DNA from: Prochlorococcus marinus str. MIT 0912
GTDB taxonomy: Bacteria; Cyanobacteriota; Cyanobacteriia; PCC-6307; Cyanobiaceae
DNA length: 64,000 bases
NCBI RefSeq assembly: GCF_027359595.1
Contig: NZ_CP114783.1
Coordinates: 1,302,001-1,366,000, forward strand
Direction of reading: 5' to 3'
Part shown: in pieces, positions 9,866-17,650 of the stretch
Layout of the letters: every line of letters begins with the position of its first letter
Position numbering within the stretch: the stretch's first letter is position 1
Position numbers and translations under genes: made by a program
Notes under the pieces: generated by a model
What the model was told of the DNA's origin: nothing
The model's input: only the letters and a program-made list of their open reading frames with translations
Database searches by the model: none

Positions 9866-10753
9866 ATGGTCACTATCACTGGAAAAACTAATCTGGTAGG
9901 ACTTCTTGGGCAACCAGTAAATCATTCACTTTCCCCAATTATCCACAATGCCGCATATGAAGAAATGGGACTTGACTGGTGTTATGTCGCAATGGCTTGC
10001 GAAAGTAAAAATCTAGAGAAAGTCACAAAAGCATTAAGGTATTTAGATTGCAAGGGATTGAATATCACTATTCCCCATAAGCAAGAAGTTTTAAAAGCTT
10101 GTAATAAATTAACTGAAATTGCTAATATCATCCAAGCCGTTAATACACTAATACCCGAAAAAGATAATCAATGGAAAGGCGCAAATACAGATGTAGAAGG
10201 ATTCTTAACGCCATTGAAAAGACATGATTTGAAGGATAAGAATGTCGTGGTTTTAGGTTGCGGAGGCAGCTCTAGAGCAGTTGTCATGGGATTAAATAGT
10301 TTAAATATTAAAAAAGTAACAATAATTGGTCGGAACAAAATTTCTTTAGATATTTTTGTAAAAAGTATGAGTAATTTATTATCTAAGAGAAACATATCCA
10401 TTGAGGGTATCAATAATAAAGAATTAAATGTTTCACCATATATTCAAGAAGCCGATTTAATTATTAATGCCACTCCAATAGGGATGAATAGCAAAAATAA
10501 TAAAAAAGAAAATGTTCCTCTTGGTAAGGAAATATGGGACTGTCTCTCTAATAAAACTATTTTATACGATTTGATTTATACTCCAAGACCAACAAAATGG
10601 TTAAAACTTGGGCAACAAAAAAATTGTTTTACAATTGATGGTCTAGACATGCTTGTCGAACAAGGAGCTTTTTCAATAAAACTTTGGAGTGGTTTCAATG
10701 ACATCCCTGTCCAGATAATGAAATCATCTGCAGAAAAACATTTATTGCTTTAA
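9866..10753 (+). CDS. aroE: shikimate dehydrogenase (NADP+)
   Basis: Reduces 3-dehydroshikimate to shikimate. From the ATG at 9866 the protein is 295 residues and starts MVTITGKTNLVGLLG, matching family N-termini. The frame is open further upstream to an ATG at 9806, but the extra 20 residues have no family counterpart. Substrate-binding PVNHSLSPIIHNAA lies near residues 15-28, the catalytic lysine is Lys72 in NITIPHKQE, and the NADP-binding loop VVLGCGGSSRAVVMGL is near residue 127. It is divergent from dnaK and 19 bases upstream of the Tic20-like gene. The DAHP synthase at the left edge belongs to the same pathway. Confidence 0.96.
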   Translation: MVTITGKTNLVGLLGQPVNHSLSPIIHNAAYEEMGLDWCYVAMACESKNLEKVTKALRYLDCKGLNITIPHKQEVLKACNKLTEIANIIQAVNTLIPEKDNQWKGANTDVEGFLTPLKRHDLKDKNVVVLGCGGSSRAVVMGLNSLNIKKVTIIGRNKISLDIFVKSMSNLLSKRNISIEGINNKELNVSPYIQEADLIINATPIGMNSKNNKKENVPLGKEIWDCLSNKTILYDLIYTPRPTKWLKLGQQKNCFTIDGLDMLVEQGAFSIKLWSGFNDIPVQIMKSSAEKHLLL

Positions 10754-10772
10754 TCTAAAAGAAAAATTAATT

Positions 10773-11231
10773 ATGCCCTCTTTAGGAGCAAGAATATTGG
10801 GAGTTCTCCTATATATGATCCCATGGACTGATTCTCTTACATTTGGGAATCATTTATATATAAAATATCCTTTTATTCAAATCATTCAAATACCCGCTAT
10901 TCCAATTATCTTAATTGAAAGATCAATACCTTTTGGAAGTTTCTTATTATTTTTAGCTATCTTTCTTGGACTAGTCAGAAATACTAAAGTATCTTATTTT
11001 TTACGTTTTAACGCACTTCAATCATTGATAATAAATATTGGAATAATTATAATTAGTTTTATTTTAGAAATTATTTTTAGTCCTTTTGCTAACTCATTAA
11101 TAGTCAGAACAATTTCTAGTACTTTATTAATAAGTCTTTTTTCAGTGATTGTTTATTGTGTTTGGTCTTGCACACAAGGAAACGAACCTGATTTGCCAGG
11201 GATAAGCGAAGCGACAAAAATGCAATTGTGA
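10773..11231 (+). CDS. Tic20-like membrane protein
   Basis: A 152-residue protein with about four membrane helices that resembles Tic20, the chloroplast inner-envelope translocon component and its cyanobacterial homologues. Typical features are the N-terminal RILGVLLYMIPWTDSLTFG, the middle LGLVRNTKVSYFLRFNALQS and the C-terminal EPDLPGISEA. In plastids Tic20 takes part in protein import; the role of the bacterial version is not established. The gene starts 19 bases after aroE. Confidence 0.82.
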   Translation: MPSLGARILGVLLYMIPWTDSLTFGNHLYIKYPFIQIIQIPAIPIILIERSIPFGSFLLFLAIFLGLVRNTKVSYFLRFNALQSLIINIGIIIISFILEIIFSPFANSLIVRTISSTLLISLFSVIVYCVWSCTQGNEPDLPGISEATKMQL

Positions 11232-11307
11232 AAGTTCCCACTTAGGTATAAGATTAAAAGTCCGTCGCTCTTAGTGAGCCATTCAGTCCTAAACGGAAAT
11301 CTCATTC

Positions 11308-11739
11308 ATGTCTGAAAAACCTTATTACGAAACCATGTACATTCTTCGTCCGGACATACCGGAAGAAGAAGTTGATAGCCATTTAAAAAAATATAGTGAA
11401 ATTCTTGAAAAGTCAGGAACTGAGGTATTAGATAGTCAAATGAGAGGCAAAAGAAGACTTGCTTATCCCATTGCAAAACATAAAGAGGGAATATATGTGC
11501 AATTAAGCCATAAAGGCAATGGGCAGCAAGTTGCAAGCCTAGAGAGAGCTATGAGATTAAGTGAAGATGTTATTCGTTACCTCACGGTTAAACAAGATGG
11601 TCCTTTACCTAGTCCAAAATCCACATCTAAAGATGATGAACAAGAGAAATCTGAAACTGAAAAAGATGAAATAAAACCTTCTGAAGACAAAACCGAATCA
11701 ACTGCCAAAGACGAGAAAAAAGAAGACTCCAAGGAATAA
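11308..11739 (+). CDS. rpsF: 30S ribosomal protein S6
   Basis: Small-subunit ribosomal protein that partners S18 at the platform. Residues 1-97 hold the S6 fold ([20 protein letters not shown] near the start, [20 protein letters not shown] near residues 46-65). An acidic, lysine- and glutamate-rich low-complexity tail of about 45 residues follows, making the protein 143 residues against about 95-110 in many bacteria. Acidic S6 tails are known targets of oligoglutamylation in other bacteria; here that is speculation. The stop faces that of argG across 33 bases of AT-rich sequence. Confidence 0.97.
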   Translation: MSEKPYYETMYILRPDIPEEEVDSHLKKYSEILEKSGTEVLDSQMRGKRRLAYPIAKHKEGIYVQLSHKGNGQQVASLERAMRLSEDVIRYLTVKQDGPLPSPKSTSKDDEQEKSETEKDEIKPSEDKTESTAKDEKKEDSKE

Positions 11740-11772
11740 TCGCAAGAGCAAACAAAATAAATAATTTATATT

Positions 11773-12975
11773 TTATTTGTTTATCCAAGACCAAATTCGA
11801 CTTGGTAAACCCCATACATAAATAAATCCCTCAGCTGATTTGTGGTTGAACTTATCCTCACTTCCATAAGTAGACATATCTGAAATGTACAAACTATTTT
11901 CTTTTGAATTTCGACCAATAACATCTGCATTACCCTTGAAAAGCCTAATCCTTACTGTTCCATTAACTTGCGTTTGAGAATAATTAATAAATCCATCCAA
12001 AGCTTCTTTTAAAGGACTAAACCAAAAACCTTTATAAACCAAGTCAGCCCACTGTCTTTCTAATCTAGATTTAGTATCTAATAAATCTGCTGGTAAAGTT
12101 AAACTTTCAATTTCTTGATGAGCTTTTATCAATAAAAGCAATCCAGGTGTTTCATAAATTTCTCGACTTTTAATTCCTACAACTCTGTCTTCAATAATAT
12201 CCAAACGTCCAAAGCCATGCTTTCCTGCAAGGCTATTAGCCTGTTTAATCAGTGTCACTGGATCCATTTGATTTCCATCAATTGCAACTGGATAACCTTT
12301 TTCAAACAAAATATCAACAATCTCAGGCTCTTCGGGTGAATCAGCAATAGAAGAAGTAATGCCAAAAACTTCATCTGAAGGCATTTCAAATGGATCTTCA
12401 AGAGGACCCGCCTCAATGCTTCTCCCCAATAGATTCAAATCAATCGAATAAGGATTTTTTTTGCTAACAGGAGGAACTATTCCATATTTTTCTCCATAAG
12501 CAATCGTTTCTGCACGACTCATACCCCATTCCCGTGCTGGTGTAAGCAATTGCAAATCAGGAGCTAAAGCCCCAATTGTCACATCAAAACGAACTTGATC
12601 ATTGCCTTTACCCGTACACCCATGGGCAACTCCATCAGCATTTAATTCCCTTGCAATTTCAACAAGTTTTTTTGCAATTAATGGTCTAGCTAATGCCGTT
12701 GAAAGAGGGTATTTACCTTGATATAAAGCATTAGACCTAATTGCTGGAAAAGCAAAGTCTTCAATAAAAGGTTTTACTAAATTGCCAATTAGAGATTGTG
12801 AGGCTCCTGCTGAAATAGCCTTTTTTTTGATTTGATCAAGCTCATCGCCTTGACCAAGATCTGCAGCAAAAGCAATTACTTGCTCAACTCCATACTCCTT
12901 CTTCAAGTAAGGAATACAAACGCTGGTATCGACTCCTCCTGAATAAGCCAAAACAACTTTTTTAGCCTTTCCCAT
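11773..12975 (-). CDS. argG: argininosuccinate synthase
   Basis: Joins citrulline and aspartate using ATP in the penultimate step of arginine synthesis; argH at 40929-42320 does the last step. The 400-residue protein begins [19 protein letters not shown], with the PP-loop motif SGGVDTS at about residues 11-17. The start at 12975 is chosen because AGGAG (12984-12988) sits 8 bases upstream. The earlier in-frame ATGs at 12981 and 13002 would be too close to that site or upstream of it. [11 protein letters not shown], a typical substrate-binding segment, lies near residue 119. Confidence 0.97.
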   Translation of the reverse strand: MGKAKKVVLAYSGGVDTSVCIPYLKKEYGVEQVIAFAADLGQGDELDQIKKKAISAGASQSLIGNLVKPFIEDFAFPAIRSNALYQGKYPLSTALARPLIAKKLVEIARELNADGVAHGCTGKGNDQVRFDVTIGALAPDLQLLTPAREWGMSRAETIAYGEKYGIVPPVSKKNPYSIDLNLLGRSIEAGPLEDPFEMPSDEVFGITSSIADSPEEPEIVDILFEKGYPVAIDGNQMDPVTLIKQANSLAGKHGFGRLDIIEDRVVGIKSREIYETPGLLLLIKAHQEIESLTLPADLLDTKSRLERQWADLVYKGFWFSPLKEALDGFINYSQTQVNGTVRIRLFKGNADVIGRNSKENSLYISDMSTYGSEDKFNHKSAEGFIYVWGLPSRIWSWINK

Positions 12976-12983
12976 ATGCATCT

Positions 12984-12988
12984 CTCCT
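12984..12988 (-). promoter_or_regulatory. ribosome-binding site that fixes the argG start
   Basis: AGGAG on the minus strand, 8 bases before the ATG at 12975 and only 2 bases before the ATG at 12981. It therefore supports the shorter argG start beginning MGKAKK. Confidence 0.7.
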
Positions 12989-13108
12989 TTAAGGAAAATC
13001 AATTCTATTTAGTAAATATAGAGAACTATTGGGCAATAGTTATGATTTGGATAATCAATGCTGATTCAAATATTTTCAAGGTCTATAAAATTAAAGAATG
13101 ATTCAAAA

Positions 13109-13318
13109 TCATTCCCATGGCTGCTTAATAGATTGTCCTGATTGGCTTTCAGCTAAGAATCCTATAATCCATACCAAAACAAAAGCCAAAGAAGTTAACC
13201 CAAAAAAAATAAGAACGTAAATCAACCAAGCTTCAATGTTATGGCCAAAAATCAATAAATCTTGAAGATCATTATTTGTAGTAAAAATAAAATAAAGATG
13301 CGAAAACATAAAAGTCAC
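13109..13318 (-). CDS. small membrane protein of unknown function (69 aa)
   Basis: Not recognised. A 69-residue protein with one clear hydrophobic helix, AWLIYVLIFFGLTSLAFVLV (about residues 30-49), and perhaps a second weaker one at the N-terminus. The tail is hydrophilic and ends SGQSIKQPWE. It begins 13 bases after the stop of another small membrane protein on the same strand, which suggests a two-gene unit. There is no clear ribosome-binding site. Its length and membrane character favour a real gene, but the sequence alone does not prove it. Confidence 0.55.
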   Translation of the reverse strand: MTFMFSHLYFIFTTNNDLQDLLIFGHNIEAWLIYVLIFFGLTSLAFVLVWIIGFLAESQSGQSIKQPWE

Positions 13319-13331
13319 TTGGAAATCAAAA

Positions 13332-13538
13332 TTAAATTGAGGGTTTCAAGAAAAAAGATCTCTTAATCAAAAAATAAATTAAAAGAAAAAGAGAAGGGCC
13401 AAAAACCAAACACCATACTAAAAAATGGTTTATCTGAAAGGGGTAAGGATGAAAAATACCTAATGCGCGAAGAGAAATACTTACTAAGAGAGCAAATAAC
13501 CAAGTAAAAGTCATCAAAATGAGCTTTGAAGTCAGCAT
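13332..13538 (-). CDS. small membrane protein of unknown function (68 aa)
   Basis: Not recognised. A 68-residue protein with two predicted helices: residues about 4-25 (LILMTFTWLFALLVSISL) and about 37-60 (HFLVWCLVFGPSLFLLIYFL). A positively charged end, IKRSFFLKPSI, follows, so both termini may lie on the same side. It is the upstream member of a tight pair with the 69-residue membrane protein and is divergent from the acidic protein gene at 13597. Confidence 0.55.
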   Translation of the reverse strand: MLTSKLILMTFTWLFALLVSISLRALGIFHPYPFQINHFLVWCLVFGPSLFLLIYFLIKRSFFLKPSI

Positions 13539-13596
13539 AAATATTAGAAAATTAATCCATAATGCATTATGTTAATTCATCGATCAAAATCTTGAT

Positions 13597-13872
13597 ATGA
13601 GCGATCTAGAAAAAATCAATTTATCTGGTTTAGACGGAATTAACCCAGCATTAACACGCTATGGCAGACAAGAACCTGCTCCTGTTTTGCCACTTAGAGA
13701 AGAACCCGACTTATTATCTTGGTTAGAAACGAGTGGAAGATTAGTTTCTGATGAAGATTCAAATGATCAAGAAATAAGTACAGTGGAAGAAGAAGAGCTT
13801 TCAGCTTTAATGGGAGAAAAAGAAGACTATAAAGCTGAAGAAGAACCAACAGATGAAGAATGGGAAGACTAA
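13597..13872 (+). CDS. conserved acidic cyanobacterial protein (DUF3134-like)
   Basis: A 91-residue acidic soluble protein. The segment INPALTRYGRQEPAPVLPLR followed by EEPDLLSWLETSGRL (about residues 15-49) matches a short cyanobacterial family that I associate with DUF3134. The C-terminal third is a run of Glu and Asp ending EPTDEEWED, probably disordered. Function unknown. mraY follows after 15 bases, so the two may share a transcript. Confidence 0.75.
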   Translation: MSDLEKINLSGLDGINPALTRYGRQEPAPVLPLREEPDLLSWLETSGRLVSDEDSNDQEISTVEEEELSALMGEKEDYKAEEEPTDEEWED

Positions 13873-13887
13873 TTCAATAGCTTAGTT

Positions 13888-15003
13888 TTGGAAAGATCTA
13901 AAGAGTTTCTAAGTAAAAAATTAATATCATTTTTTAATAGTATTAATATTCAAATATTTATTTTATTTGGATTAATATTGAGTACTCTTATCTCTTTTGA
14001 TTATTACTACAAAAATAGTAATTTAACTATTCCTTTTGTAATTACAACTCTTGTATCATCAATAATTACTCTTCTAGCTATACCCAAATTAAAAAAAATT
14101 AAAATCAAGCAAATTATTAGAGAAGAGGGGCCAAAAAATCATTTTCTTAAGAAAGGTACTCCAACAATGGGTGGAATATTCTTTGTTCCTATTGGAGTAA
14201 TAATAAGCAACCTTATATATTTCAATAAAGAAGATTACAAAGTTATTTTGACTTTAAGCTTTGTTATTATATCTTTTCTTCTAATTGGATTTATAGATGA
14301 TTTTCTTAGTTTAAAAAAACAATTAAATACTGGCCTAAAATTTAACCAAAAAATAAATTTACAAACTTTTATTAGCCTTATTTTTATAATTATTTGTGCA
14401 TCAAATAATTTATTGCCTAACAGTATTCAAATAGCTAATGAAATTTTTTATATAGGAAATATAATTTACCCTTTAGGAATATTTGTATTATTAGCTGAAA
14501 GTAATTCAACCAATTTAACGGATGGTTTAGATGGTTTATTGAGTGGCTGTAGCGTATTAATTTTAACAGGACTTGCTATTACTATTTTAATAGAAAATCC
14601 AAATAATAATTTGACGCTAGCTCCTCTTTGCATAGTAATGGCTGGAGCTTGCATGGGATTTCTTTTTCTCAACAACTATCCTGCAAAAATATTTATGGGT
14701 GATTCAGGGTCTTTAGCTATAGGAGCAGCTCTAGGAGGTATAGCTTTATTATCTGATAATCTTTGGTCTCTTTTAATTATGGGAGGAATACTAGCAGCAG
14801 AGTCTATCTCAGTAATAATTCAAGTCAGTATTTTTAAAATCTCCAAGCTGTTAAAAGGAAAAGGTCATAAATTATTTTTAATGACACCTTTACATCACCA
14901 TTTTGAACTTAAAGGTAACAATGAGATTGTAATTGTAGGTAGCTTTTGGTTGGTTACATTATTGTTAGTGATAATAAATTTAATTTTTTTCATTAATACC
15001 TAA
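13888..15003 (+). CDS. mraY: phospho-N-acetylmuramoyl-pentapeptide-transferase
   Basis: Integral membrane enzyme that transfers phospho-MurNAc-pentapeptide from UDP to undecaprenyl phosphate, forming lipid I in peptidoglycan synthesis. It has 371 residues with about ten helices. Signatures are REEGPKNHFLKKGTPTMGG near residues 77-95, the Asp pair in LIGFIDDFLSL near residues 132-142, ESNSTNLTDGLDGLLSG near residues 206-222, and MTPLHHHFELKG near residue 332. The only sensible start is TTG at 13888; the next in-frame methionine lies inside the conserved region. It sits away from murC and murB (48350-50713), as is usual for cyanobacteria. Confidence 0.96.
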   Translation: MERSKEFLSKKLISFFNSINIQIFILFGLILSTLISFDYYYKNSNLTIPFVITTLVSSIITLLAIPKLKKIKIKQIIREEGPKNHFLKKGTPTMGGIFFVPIGVIISNLIYFNKEDYKVILTLSFVIISFLLIGFIDDFLSLKKQLNTGLKFNQKINLQTFISLIFIIICASNNLLPNSIQIANEIFYIGNIIYPLGIFVLLAESNSTNLTDGLDGLLSGCSVLILTGLAITILIENPNNNLTLAPLCIVMAGACMGFLFLNNYPAKIFMGDSGSLAIGAALGGIALLSDNLWSLLIMGGILAAESISVIIQVSIFKISKLLKGKGHKLFLMTPLHHHFELKGNNEIVIVGSFWLVTLLLVIINLIFFINT

Positions 15004-15020
15004 CTCTTTAACTTCCACAG

Positions 15021-15272
15021 ATGACCTATTTTACTTGGAAAGAAGAAGGACTAACTAACGACTGTGAAACTCTAGATTCTATGGCAGCTCGATTCGAAGA
15101 ATCAGCAAGTCTTATGAGAAAAATGGCATCAGATGGTTTTAAAGTAGAAAAAAGAAATAATAAGCAAATAATTACTCATATGGATTCAAAAATTTTTAAT
15201 GATTGGGGTTTTGTTAGTGAAGAGCCGCCATATCAACAACTTACATTAATACTTGAAGAAGAAAAACAATAA
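15021..15272 (+). CDS. conserved hypothetical protein (83 aa)
   Basis: Function not recognised. An 83-residue soluble protein that starts MTYFTWKEEGLTNDCETLDS and has a helical middle, ESASLMRKMASDGFKVEK, and a closing NDWGFVSEEPPYQQLTLILE. It has no membrane segment, signal peptide or metal-binding pattern. It lies 17 bases after mraY on the same strand, so it is probably co-transcribed. The compact composition and lack of competing frames support a real gene. Confidence 0.7.
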   Translation: MTYFTWKEEGLTNDCETLDSMAARFEESASLMRKMASDGFKVEKRNNKQIITHMDSKIFNDWGFVSEEPPYQQLTLILEEEKQ

Positions 15273-15338
15273 AATTGTTCAATTAACTTTTAAAAAAATC
15301 AATACTTAAAAAGCATGAAATATTCAAAATTAATGACT

Positions 15339-17456
15339 CTAAAAAAATTTAAAATGTCTTAAACCATCTAGAACTCCATCTTGAGCATCAGAAAAGAAAA
15401 CTCTTTGTTGCGATCTAAATCCATCTAATGATGAATCATGCTCATAGGGAATAACACTAGTAGTCAATCCACTTATCAACTCAGCATCACCTTGCTGACT
15501 TGCTACAACAAGAACTTTTTCTAAAGACAATCCCCAACGTAAAGTTAAAAATCTTATGGCTTCTGCACGTGATGCTCGCAAAGGCACAATATCTAAATAC
15601 CAATGACATTTCAGATGAGGAGAAGCAGCAAGTCCAGATTGCCTAAGTCTTTTTCGTACTAACGGTAAAATTGCATCACTAGGTTCTTTTAATAAATAAC
15701 TAACCTTATAAGGACCTTGATTTTCAGTTGATTGAAGCTCTAAGTAATCTTTTAAATCAAACAAAATCTTTTCTACACCTTTACGATTCCAATCAACAGT
15801 TATTGAATCCTGCCAAAAAATATCTGATTTATTTTCATCACCATAATAAATTTCAGTACCAGCTTGGCATATCCAAACTGCAGGTTTGGGTAGTTTTGTT
15901 TCTGCATATCGATAACGAGCAGCTTTAATTGATCTTCCAGTTAAAATTCCCAATTCAACAAGATCATTCAATGAATGCTCTTTTAGCTGATTTTTCAATA
16001 TTGATAAACCTTCTGATTGCTCAAGGTAGTTATCTAAATCAAGCAAAATTAGTTTTTTACCAATAGGACTAGTTTCACTAGGATTCCCAAATGACCAATG
16101 TCGAGGTGCAAGAAATTTAAGACGCTTCTGCATCAATGCAATGTAATTACAAACATGAGCATCCCAACTAAAATGCCTGCTTACTCCTTCAACTCCATTG
16201 TTACTCCAAGTTTTCCATACTGAAGAGTTTGAACCAGCAGTCTCTAAACCATCTCTAATCGCTTCTAAATCAGATACATCTACAAGTAAACCATTCTCAC
16301 AACGAGAAAGAATATCCCTTGGACCACCATCATCAGTAGTCACCATCGGTAGACCGCACGCAGCAGCTTCCAATAATGTCAAACCAAATGGTTCAGTTAA
16401 AGCAGGATTAACAAATAATCCATTTCTATTTGCAGCCCAACGATAAATAGATGGGATTTGCTCTCTTTTATGTTGTTTTGGATAAGCAACTTTTCCATAT
16501 AAATTATATTTATCAACCAATTCAAAAACTTGCTGAAATACTTCTCTTTGCTGTTTATCAAGCTGGCGTGAATCTTCTCGACAGCCTAAAATTAAAATTA
16601 GATTATGTCTTTGCTGCAAAATTGTAGAACGTCCATAGGTTTCAATCAACGCAGGAATATTTTTTCTCCTTACTGCTCGGGATATAGCTAAGAGAGGAGG
16701 AAGATTTAAATCTCGCAAAAAAGGTTTGAACAGTATATTTAATTCTTTTTCTTCATCCTTTAAATTAGAATTTGTTGCATGAAAACGATTTAGATCAACA
16801 CCAGGTGGAATTATTTCTATATTTTTTTTACTAAATCTTCCATAACGAGAGTACTGTTCATCAGATTCCTGCTTAGTGCTTGTAATGAGTAAGTTTGAAT
16901 GTGCTAAAGCTAATTCTTCTGCATCAATTCTTTTGCTAATTGAATAAGTTTGCTCTATTTGATCATGATCTATTCCAGCAGCCAATAATCTTCTAAGTTT
17001 TTCCCGACCTAACGAATGGCCAGTAAAAACTAATGGTAAACCTAATCTTCTACTAACCAATGCACCAACATAACCAGCATCCGCATAATGAGCATGAATC
17101 CAATCAGGCAGGTTATTTTCTTTCTGTAATCTTTGAACTATTTGATCCGCTAAATCATCTAAATAAGGCCATAATAATTCTTTCCTGATATAACGTTTAG
17201 GACCAAAAGGTAATCGAATAATTTCCGCACAACTTGATACTTGTTCGACAGGATTTGAGTAATCAGAAGATACTCTCCTATCAATAATTAATCTGGTGAT
17301 TAATTCAACTTTTTCAACTTCTGGTCTAGCTGCTAGTCCTTTTACTAATTCTAAAACATATAAAGTTTGCCCTCCAGTATCTGCATCTCTACCCAATTCG
17401 AGATCATGCGAACGGATTAAACCATGCAAATTTAAATGTAAAAGTCTTAATCCCAA
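15339..17456 (-). CDS. sps: sucrose-phosphate synthase with C-terminal HAD (SPP-like) domain
   Basis: Makes sucrose 6-phosphate from UDP- or ADP-glucose and fructose 6-phosphate; sucrose is a compatible solute and carbon store in Prochlorococcus. Residues 1 to about 460 are a GT4 glycosyltransferase: GRDADTGGQTLYVLELVKGL near 23-42, HAHYADAGYVGALVSRRLG near 120, the donor-site segment TEPFGLTLLEAAACGLP near 360-376. Residues about 475-705 form a HAD-type domain like sucrose-6-phosphate phosphatase, starting LILLDLDNYLEQ. The usual Thr or Val after DxDx is Tyr here, so phosphatase activity is doubtful. Upstream, 17457-17650 is non-coding and probably holds the promoter. Confidence 0.93.
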   Translation of the reverse strand: MGLRLLHLNLHGLIRSHDLELGRDADTGGQTLYVLELVKGLAARPEVEKVELITRLIIDRRVSSDYSNPVEQVSSCAEIIRLPFGPKRYIRKELLWPYLDDLADQIVQRLQKENNLPDWIHAHYADAGYVGALVSRRLGLPLVFTGHSLGREKLRRLLAAGIDHDQIEQTYSISKRIDAEELALAHSNLLITSTKQESDEQYSRYGRFSKKNIEIIPPGVDLNRFHATNSNLKDEEKELNILFKPFLRDLNLPPLLAISRAVRRKNIPALIETYGRSTILQQRHNLILILGCREDSRQLDKQQREVFQQVFELVDKYNLYGKVAYPKQHKREQIPSIYRWAANRNGLFVNPALTEPFGLTLLEAAACGLPMVTTDDGGPRDILSRCENGLLVDVSDLEAIRDGLETAGSNSSVWKTWSNNGVEGVSRHFSWDAHVCNYIALMQKRLKFLAPRHWSFGNPSETSPIGKKLILLDLDNYLEQSEGLSILKNQLKEHSLNDLVELGILTGRSIKAARYRYAETKLPKPAVWICQAGTEIYYGDENKSDIFWQDSITVDWNRKGVEKILFDLKDYLELQSTENQGPYKVSYLLKEPSDAILPLVRKRLRQSGLAASPHLKCHWYLDIVPLRASRAEAIRFLTLRWGLSLEKVLVVASQQGDAELISGLTTSVIPYEHDSSLDGFRSQQRVFFSDAQDGVLDGLRHFKFF

Positions 17457-17650
17457 GCAAAAAATTTATTAGTAATGGGATTACTAATCGATTTATAGTT
17501 CATTAAACCTTAAGAAAAAATAATGTTTTTTTCAATAAAATTTAAATTTTTAAAATTGTTGACATCACTAGATTTTTTAGGATTTATAAATAAAAAGAAG
17601 ATCCTTTATTGTTCAAGATTACGAAATATATACAAAATCGGCAAAGATGT

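Noticed and set aside
11740-11772. Bidirectional terminator between rpsF and argG
   Set aside because: An AT-only imperfect palindrome with bulges extends into argG; too weak to call without transcript ends.
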